Shown here: positions 14,295 through 19,847 of the stretch, one piece after another
Numbering within the stretch: the first letter of the stretch is position 1
How the letters are laid out: each line of letters begins with the position of its first letter
Source of the DNA: WJMT01 sp964611275
Lineage (GTDB): Bacteria > Acidobacteriota > Aminicenantia > Aminicenantales > Aminicenantaceae
Assembly (NCBI GenBank): GCA_964611275.1
Contig: CAZSZS010000013.1
Span: 1-19,847, forward strand
Length of the DNA stretch: 19,847 nt
Direction of reading: 5' to 3'
The notes under the pieces: generated by a model
The model's database searches: none
Seen by the model: only the letters and a program-made list of their open reading frames with translations
What the model was told of the DNA's origin: nothing
Program-made: the position numbers and the translations under genes

Positions 14295-17213
14295 ATGAAG
14301 AAATTTTCACACGTTTTAATTCTGCTGTTATGTCTTGTCCTTTCTTCGGTTTCCATCACGCAGCATCCCGCCTACTCAAAAGATAATGATTTGAGGCCCA
14401 TTGAAGATATCGCAGACATAATAGAATGGAAAAGCATCCAGAGCTCTGCTATCTCTCCGGACGGCACATGGTTTGCCTACTATCTTGTGCCTCAGGAAGG
14501 AGACGGGAAGCTCATAGTAACAAACACGAAAGAAGAAAAGGAATTCAGTTTCCCCATCGGAGAGCCTTCCGGATACCCCTCCTCTAGAGATATAAGATTC
14601 TCAGAAGACTCCAGCTGGATTGCCTTTACCGTATATCCGGAAAGGGAAGAAGCAAAGAAACTCAAAAAACAGAAGAAGCAGGCTTACAACAAAGCCGCGC
14701 TGCTGAACCTTGAGTCAGGAGAGAAAAAGGAATTTGAAAAGATCAGAAATTTCTCTTTTTCCGGAGAAAATCCTTCCTGGATCGCATTCCATAAATACGC
14801 TTCAGAGGAACAGTCCAAAAACAAGGACTCATGGAAAGGAACAGACCTTCTTCTTTATGACCTGAAAACAGAGGCTCAACTAAATATCGGGAATGTTGCG
14901 GAATTCTCTTTTGATAAAAAAGGAAGATGGCTCGCCACCACCATAGATGCGGAAGGAAAAACAGGAAACGGAGTCCAGCTGCGCAGCTCAAAGACCGGGG
15001 TCATCCTTCCTCTGGAAAGCGATGCGGCGGAATACGTGAAGCTCACATGGACAGAAGAAGGCGACGGGCTGGCTGTGCTCAAAGGGAAAAAAGATGAAAA
15101 ATATGAAGACAGCGTCTACAGTGTATTGGGCTTTAAGGGATTTGATTCCCAAAAACCCGCGAAAACCCTCTACGATCCGCATGAAGATGAAAACTTTCCG
15201 GACGGTATGACCATAAGCCCCAACAGAAACCCCCTCTGGACAGAAGACCTCTCCGGCCTGCTTTTCGGGATCCATGAAGTCAAAAAAAAGGAAGATAAAG
15301 AAGAAAAGGGGGAAAAAAAAGAAGGAGAAGAAAAAAAGGATGAAAAACCCGCTCCAAAGAAACCTGATGCTGAGATCGACAAAGAGGATTTGCCTGACCT
15401 CGTTATCTGGCATTGGCAGGATAACCGGCTCCAGTCCATGCAGCAGGTTCAGGAGCGCAGGGATAAAAATTTCAGCTTCCTGTCCTATTACGATGCAGAC
15501 AGCAAAAAATTCATCCGGCTCGCTGATGAAAAGGTCAGAGAAGTCTCGGCAGCTCCCAAACACAATTGGGCCGTAGGAATTGACACACAAAAATATGAGC
15601 TTGACTCAAATCTTTACGGAAGAAGATACCAGGATATCTATGTCATCAATGTAAAGACCGGAGAAAGAACGCCGGCTCTTGAAAAATGCAGATGGTACTT
15701 CTCCCCTTCTCCGGATGGGATGCATTTCCTCTATTACAAGGACGGTGACTTTTATACATATGAGATGCCTTCCGGCAAAACGTACAACATAACAGAAGAC
15801 GTGCCTACTTCTTTCATAAACACGGAAGATGACCACAATGTGGTTGATCCTCCCATTTATCCTGTAGGCTGGGAAAAACAAGGCCAATCCGTGCTTTTGT
15901 ATGACAACTGGGATGTCTGGAACATTCCCGTACACGGCGGAGAAGGCCTCAATCTCACCAAAACAGGGAAAACAGAGCAGATCCGCTTTCCCCGGCGCAT
16001 CCGCCTGGATCCGGAGGAAAAAGGCATTGACCTCGAAAAGCCCCTTTACTTCTCTGCTTACGGCGAATGGACCAAAAAAGGAGGCATTGCCATTGTGGAA
16101 AAGGACGATCCCGGAGCGAAAATGCTTCTCTGGGACGATGCTGCCTTCTCGATCAGCAAAGCGAAGAATGCGGATGTGTATTTTTATACAAGGCAAACAT
16201 ACAAGGACTATCCTGACTATTATGTCACAGACCACACTCTTCAGGACGGCCAAAAAATAACAAATGCCAATCCGCAGCAGGATGAATTTCTCTGGTCCTC
16301 AGGCTCGATGCTCGTGGATTACACAAGCACAAACGGAGACAGACTTCAGGCAGCGCTCTTTTTGCCCGCAAATTACAAGAAAGGAAAAAGCTATCCCACT
16401 ATCGTCTACATTTATGAAAAACTTTCCCTCCGCATGAACTACTACTTCGCCCCCTCAGCCAGAGGCTTTAATAAATCCGTGTACACAAGCCGGGGATACG
16501 CTGTTCTGATGCCTGATATCGTCTATGAGATCAACGACCCCGGCATATCGGCTGTCAACTGTGTCATTCCCGCGATCAAAGCCGCTGCTGATACCGGAGT
16601 GGTAGATAGTGAGAGAGTGGGCATACACGGCCACTCCTGGGGAGGATACCAGACCGCTTTTCTCATCACCCAGACCGACCTTTTTGCAGCCGCTGTCGCA
16701 GGCGCCCCTCTTACGAACATGATCAGTATGTACAGCTCCATATATTGGAATTCAGGCTCAGCCAATCAGCCTATCTTTGAATCAAGCCAGGGCCGTTTCA
16801 AAGGGAATTATTTGGAAAATCTTGACGCTTATGCCAGGAATTCCCCGGTCTATCACGCAAAAAACGTAACCACACCTCTTATTATTCTCCATAATGACAA
16901 GGACGGAGCTGTGGACTGGAATCAGGGGATCGAATACTTCAACACGCTGCGCCAGCTTAAAAAACCGGTGGTTATGCTTGAATATGTAGGAGAGAACCAC
17001 GGACTCAGAAAGCCTGCCAATCTCAAAGACTATACCATAAGGATGCGAGAGTTCTTTGACCATCATCTTCTCGGAAAACCAGCTCCGGCCTGGCTGAAAC
17101 AAGGGATCTCCCACCTTGACCATGAAGAGCACATAAAGAAGCGGACTGAAAAGATCATAGAGAGCATAAAACAGAAGAAAAAGGAAGAGGAAAAGGAAAA
17201 GAAAGTCCCATAA
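14295..17213 (+). CDS. Secreted S9-family (prolyl oligopeptidase) serine peptidase
   Basis: The 972-residue protein has a signal peptide at about 1-28. A long beta-propeller follows (about 35-640, with SPDGTWFAYYL and SPSPDGMHFLYY repeats), then an alpha/beta-hydrolase domain at about 690-960. The nucleophile elbow is GHSWGGY with Ser781. Asp870 lies in HNDKDGAVDW, in the position of the catalytic Asp of DPP4-type enzymes, and His902 is in GENHG. The triad is therefore intact. The pre-nucleophile motif YIYEKLS marks a branch common in secreted S9 peptidases of Bacteroidota-like genomes. A Lys/Glu run at about 328-370 interrupts the propeller, and the C terminus is again Lys/Glu-rich. AAGGAGG at 14281-14287 sets the start. 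It likely cleaves short peptides in the periplasm or outside the cell. Specificity for Pro is not shown. Confidence 0.93.
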   Translation: MKKFSHVLILLLCLVLSSVSITQHPAYSKDNDLRPIEDIADIIEWKSIQSSAISPDGTWFAYYLVPQEGDGKLIVTNTKEEKEFSFPIGEPSGYPSSRDIRFSEDSSWIAFTVYPEREEAKKLKKQKKQAYNKAALLNLESGEKKEFEKIRNFSFSGENPSWIAFHKYASEEQSKNKDSWKGTDLLLYDLKTEAQLNIGNVAEFSFDKKGRWLATTIDAEGKTGNGVQLRSSKTGVILPLESDAAEYVKLTWTEEGDGLAVLKGKKDEKYEDSVYSVLGFKGFDSQKPAKTLYDPHEDENFPDGMTISPNRNPLWTEDLSGLLFGIHEVKKKEDKEEKGEKKEGEEKKDEKPAPKKPDAEIDKEDLPDLVIWHWQDNRLQSMQQVQERRDKNFSFLSYYDADSKKFIRLADEKVREVSAAPKHNWAVGIDTQKYELDSNLYGRRYQDIYVINVKTGERTPALEKCRWYFSPSPDGMHFLYYKDGDFYTYEMPSGKTYNITEDVPTSFINTEDDHNVVDPPIYPVGWEKQGQSVLLYDNWDVWNIPVHGGEGLNLTKTGKTEQIRFPRRIRLDPEEKGIDLEKPLYFSAYGEWTKKGGIAIVEKDDPGAKMLLWDDAAFSISKAKNADVYFYTRQTYKDYPDYYVTDHTLQDGQKITNANPQQDEFLWSSGSMLVDYTSTNGDRLQAALFLPANYKKGKSYPTIVYIYEKLSLRMNYYFAPSARGFNKSVYTSRGYAVLMPDIVYEINDPGISAVNCVIPAIKAAADTGVVDSERVGIHGHSWGGYQTAFLITQTDLFAAAVAGAPLTNMISMYSSIYWNSGSANQPIFESSQGRFKGNYLENLDAYARNSPVYHAKNVTTPLIILHNDKDGAVDWNQGIEYFNTLRQLKKPVVMLEYVGENHGLRKPANLKDYTIRMREFFDHHLLGKPAPAWLKQGISHLDHEEHIKKRTEKIIESIKQKKKEEEKEKKVP

Positions 17214-17221
17214 AAGAAAAA

Positions 17222-17290
17222 GGCTGGCTGTAGAGGCGCCAAGGTTTAGAAAAGGAAGCGGGGCTAAGGAGGATTCCTCTCCAGCCAGCT
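17222..17290 (+). ncRNA. Nested inverted repeat, candidate structured RNA or 3'-end element
   Basis: GCTGGCTG at 17223-17230 pairs perfectly with CAGCCAGC at 17282-17289, extended by a G-U pair (17222/17290). After a single T-C mismatch, AGAGG at 17232-17236 pairs with CCTCT at 17276-17280. Inside, TTTAG at 17245-17249 can pair with CTAAG at 17264-17268, and a GGCGCC palindrome sits at 17235-17240. The structure begins 8 bases after the peptidase stop and ends 97 bases before the next start codon. No U run follows, so it is not a standard intrinsic terminator. It could be a leader element of the next gene, an mRNA 3' stabiliser, or a dispersed repeat. I recognise no known riboswitch. Confidence 0.4.
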
Positions 17291-17386
17291 ACTTTATGTA
17301 TTATATTATAGAAGAGTCAAAGAATAAAAGTCAAAAAAAAATATGGCCGTTTTATCCAAGAATTCAAGAAAAAAAGAGGTTATTTC

Positions 17387-19847
17387 ATGAAAAAAATCAC
17401 ATTATTACTGTTTTTACCTGTCATTTTTTCATTACTGTTCACAGCCAGTTATTCTTCTGCCTCTGTTGATCCGGTCTCCTTTAACGATTTTAAGTATCGA
17501 TGTGTGGGACCCTCCCGGGGAGGCCGCGTCACCACTGTTACAGGGGTACCTTCAGAGCCTTCTGTTTTTTATATGGGAAGCACTGGCGGCGGGGTGTGGA
17601 AAACCACGGATTACGGACAAAACTGGACCAATATTTCAGACGGTTTTCTGGAAACCGGGTCCATCGGAGCCATTAGAGTGGCTCTTTCAGACCCTAAGGC
17701 CATCTATGTAGGGACCGGTTCTGACGGGATCCGAAGCAATGTCATCACAGGGCGCGGTGTGTACAAATCCACAGATAAAGGGAAAACCTGGAGATTCGCA
17801 GGACTCAGACAAGCCGGGCAGATCGGTGCAGTGGAGATCCATCCCACTGATCCGAATATCGTGTTTGTGGCCGCTCTGGGTCATGCTTTTGGACCCAATC
17901 CGGTCCGGGGTGTGTTCCGCAGCAAGGACGGCGGAGAAACCTGGGAAAATGTTCTTTTTATATCTGAGAAAACAGGAGCCATTGATCTGGAGCTGGCTCC
18001 GGATAATCCAGACGAGATCTATGCCTGTCTGTGGAGGGGTGAACGGAAACCCTGGACCATCATCAGCGGAGGCAAAGAAGGAGGGATTTATAAATCTTCT
18101 GACGGCGGTGATTCCTGGACAAAGCTCACGAACGGGCTTCCTCAGGGACTGGTTGGAAAAAGCGATCTGGCTGTCACTCCGGCTGATCCTGATCTGGTCT
18201 ATGTCCTTATGGAAGCTCCTCCTGGAGAAGGAGGGGTCTATCGCTCAGATGACCGGGGAGAGACCTTTAAACTTATCTCCACAAAAAAAGAACTTCTGGA
18301 CCGGCCTTTTTACTACACCAATATCGATGCTGATCCCACTGATGCCAATATTCTGTATGTCAACTCCACCCGCTTTTTCAAATCCACAGACGGCGGAGAA
18401 ACCTGGACCCGTCATTCCACCCCTCACGGAGACAATCATGATATGTGGATCAATCCCCACAACCCGGACCTTTTCATCCAGTCTAATGACGGAGGGGTTA
18501 ACATCACCCGGGACGGAGGAAAAACCTGGTCCACCCAGCACAACCAGCCCACTGCCGAGCTTTACCAGGTAAATGTGGATGACCAATTCCCATACTGGCT
18601 CTATGCCGGGCAGCAGGACAGCTCCACTATTGCGGTTCCCAGTCTTCCTCCCTATACTTCACCAACCGGAGCCTCCGGGTTCTGGCTTTCAGTGGGAGGG
18701 TGTGAAACCGGGCCGGCTGTTCCCAAACCCGGAAATCCGGATATTGTTTATGCCAACTGCAAGGGACGGTTTGGAAGATACAATAAAATCACCGGACAGG
18801 AAAAACAGTATTATGTGGGCGCCCAGAATATTTATGGACACAACCCCAAAGACCTTAAGTACCGTTTCCAGAGAGTCTCTCCCGTTCATGTCTCCCCTCA
18901 TGACCCTAATGTCGTCTATTTTGCCTCTCAATATCTGCACCGGACTTCAGATGAAGGCGTGACCTGGGAGACCATCTCTCCGGACCTCACTGCATGTGAG
19001 CCTTCCAAGCAGGTTATTTCCGGCACTCCCATCACCCGGGATATCACCGGAGAAGAGTTCTACAGTACCATCTATGCGGTTCAGGAATCCCCTCTTGAAA
19101 AAGGAGTTATTTGGGTGGGAGCTAATGACGGGCCTATTCATGTAACCAGAGACAACGGGAAGACCTGGAATGAGGTGACTCCTTCTTCCCTCCTACCCGG
19201 AGGAAGGGTTCAGACCATTGAAGCCTCTCCTCATAAGCCCGGAAAAGCGTATGCGGCGGTCTACCGGTATCTTTTGGATGACTGGGAGCCTTATCTTTTC
19301 AAGACCGAAGACTACGGGGATTCATGGACCCGCCTGACCAATGGAGAAAACGGGATCCCTATAGATCATCCCACACGTGTTGTCCGTGAAGATCCCAACA
19401 GGGAGGGACTGCTCTATGCAGGAACTGAGTTCGGCATATTCATCTCTTTTGACGATGGAGAGAACTGGCAGTCTTTCCAGCATAACCTTCCGGCCACTCC
19501 GGTGACTGATATCAAAATCCACCATAAAGACCTGGTTCTTTCCACTATGGGAAGGTCTTTCTGGATCCTGGACAACCTGACACCCCTTTATCAATGGGAT
19601 AACCAGTCCGAACTGTCTCCCTCTGTTCTTTTTAAACCCCGGGACGCCTACCGCAGGCACTACTGGTCCTGGGGGCGCTCTCCTGCAGAACCTGAGTACA
19701 AACCGGTAGGAGCTTATATTGACTACTTTCTTGCTGAAGAAGGAACCAAGGATATCAAACTGGAGATCCTGGACGAACAAGGGAATGTTATTCGAACTTT
19801 TGTTGGCCAAAAAATTAGGCCTGAACAAAATACACTAGGTCCTGAGA
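17387..19847 (+). CDS. Secreted Asp-box beta-propeller protein (sortilin/VPS10-like), 3' end outside the window
   Basis: The ATG at 17387 follows GAGGT at 6 bases and opens a frame with no stop to the right edge (820 codons). A signal peptide covers about residues 1-26 (ending SYSSAS). The mature part holds eleven Asp-boxes of the S/T-x-D-x-G-x-x-W type, starting near residues 73, 128, 179, 237, 287 (Phe for Trp), 333, 374, 520, 587, 640 and 687. Examples are KSTDKGKTW, KSSDGGDSW and KSTDGGETW. This is the pattern of the large VPS10/BNR-like proteins of secreted protein-degrading or surface systems, often near 1000 residues. Asp-boxes stabilise propeller blades and are not catalytic, so the function is open. 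Substrate binding or assistance to peptidases is possible. It follows the S9 peptidase by 173 bases, with the structured element between. Confidence 0.9.
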   Translation, partial: MKKITLLLFLPVIFSLLFTASYSSASVDPVSFNDFKYRCVGPSRGGRVTTVTGVPSEPSVFYMGSTGGGVWKTTDYGQNWTNISDGFLETGSIGAIRVALSDPKAIYVGTGSDGIRSNVITGRGVYKSTDKGKTWRFAGLRQAGQIGAVEIHPTDPNIVFVAALGHAFGPNPVRGVFRSKDGGETWENVLFISEKTGAIDLELAPDNPDEIYACLWRGERKPWTIISGGKEGGIYKSSDGGDSWTKLTNGLPQGLVGKSDLAVTPADPDLVYVLMEAPPGEGGVYRSDDRGETFKLISTKKELLDRPFYYTNIDADPTDANILYVNSTRFFKSTDGGETWTRHSTPHGDNHDMWINPHNPDLFIQSNDGGVNITRDGGKTWSTQHNQPTAELYQVNVDDQFPYWLYAGQQDSSTIAVPSLPPYTSPTGASGFWLSVGGCETGPAVPKPGNPDIVYANCKGRFGRYNKITGQEKQYYVGAQNIYGHNPKDLKYRFQRVSPVHVSPHDPNVVYFASQYLHRTSDEGVTWETISPDLTACEPSKQVISGTPITRDITGEEFYSTIYAVQESPLEKGVIWVGANDGPIHVTRDNGKTWNEVTPSSLLPGGRVQTIEASPHKPGKAYAAVYRYLLDDWEPYLFKTEDYGDSWTRLTNGENGIPIDHPTRVVREDPNREGLLYAGTEFGIFISFDDGENWQSFQHNLPATPVTDIKIHHKDLVLSTMGRSFWILDNLTPLYQWDNQSELSPSVLFKPRDAYRRHYWSWGRSPAEPEYKPVGAYIDYFLAEEGTKDIKLEILDEQGNVIRTFVGQKIRPEQNTLGPE

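Noticed and set aside
15606..16253. 215-codon minus-strand open frame
   Set aside because: It is opposite the S9 peptidase propeller, with no recognisable domain or start signal. It is a shadow of the coding strand.
18061..18560. Repeated Asp-box DNA as a possible tandem repeat or CRISPR-like array
   Set aside because: The similarity is at protein level (S-x-D-x-G-x-x-W), with diverged DNA and uneven spacing typical of propeller blades.
17466..18962. Run of plus-strand open frames of 81, 277 and 129 codons
   Set aside because: They are all in one wrong phase of the Asp-box gene, which is continuously open from 17387 to the window end. Their repeated EKPG-type peptides are out-of-frame readings of the Asp-boxes.

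Overview
The window looks like part of a chromosome from a diderm (Gram-negative type) bacterium of moderate GC content. Evidence for this is a two-permease RND exporter with a periplasmic adaptor, several proteins with Sec signal peptides, and AAGGAGG-type ribosome binding sites. A secreted S9 peptidase, a secreted Asp-box (sortilin/VPS10-like) propeller and a CBM9/DOMON-like exported protein together resemble gene content often seen in Acidobacteriota and Aminicenantes genomes. That placement is inference from gene content only.

Layout. (1) 1-1537 is a housekeeping block: the 3' end of a probable pgpH (7TM-HD phosphohydrolase), ybeY and era on the + strand. A tRNA-His(GTG) gene on the - strand ends one base from the era stop and has a good promoter of its own. 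(2) 1538-3189: an intergenic stretch carrying one copy of a TCATTGCGA...GAAGCAATC-type dispersed palindromic repeat is followed by a membrane-anchored serine hydrolase of the beta-lactamase/penicillin-binding fold. A single in-frame TAA splits that gene into an anchor piece and a catalytic piece. (3) 3190-11020 is an RND efflux operon: permease 1, permease 2 (ATGA overlap), then a membrane-fusion protein. No outer-membrane factor is encoded here. The leader has GTGAATAA repeats and an imperfect palindrome that could be an operator. (4) 11021-12401: a 93-residue coiled-coil protein with its own promoter, then an EamA/DMT permease. (5) 12390-13256 (- strand): an exported CBM9/DOMON-like protein that overlaps the EamA gene tail to tail by 12 bp. 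(6) 13397-19847 (+ strand): an unrecognised membrane protein with a periplasmic beta-rich domain, then a secreted S9 prolyl-oligopeptidase-family peptidase with an intact catalytic triad 19 bp downstream. A nested inverted repeat follows, then a secreted Asp-box propeller protein that runs off the end of the window.

How the genes may work together. The two RND permeases probably form a mixed or paired inner-membrane pump with the adaptor and use an outer-membrane channel encoded elsewhere. The 13.4-19.8 kb block looks like an envelope or secreted protein-degradation set (membrane protein, peptidase, propeller). Its members could share a role in peptide use, but only the membrane protein and the peptidase are close enough to suggest one transcript. 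I see no CRISPR array, transposase, phage gene or clear defence system. The points most worth checking are the nonsense-split serine hydrolase, the nested hairpin at 17222-17290, and two unusual traits of permease 1: a long hydrophobic TM6-TM7 insert and an Asp/Lys pair in TM10.
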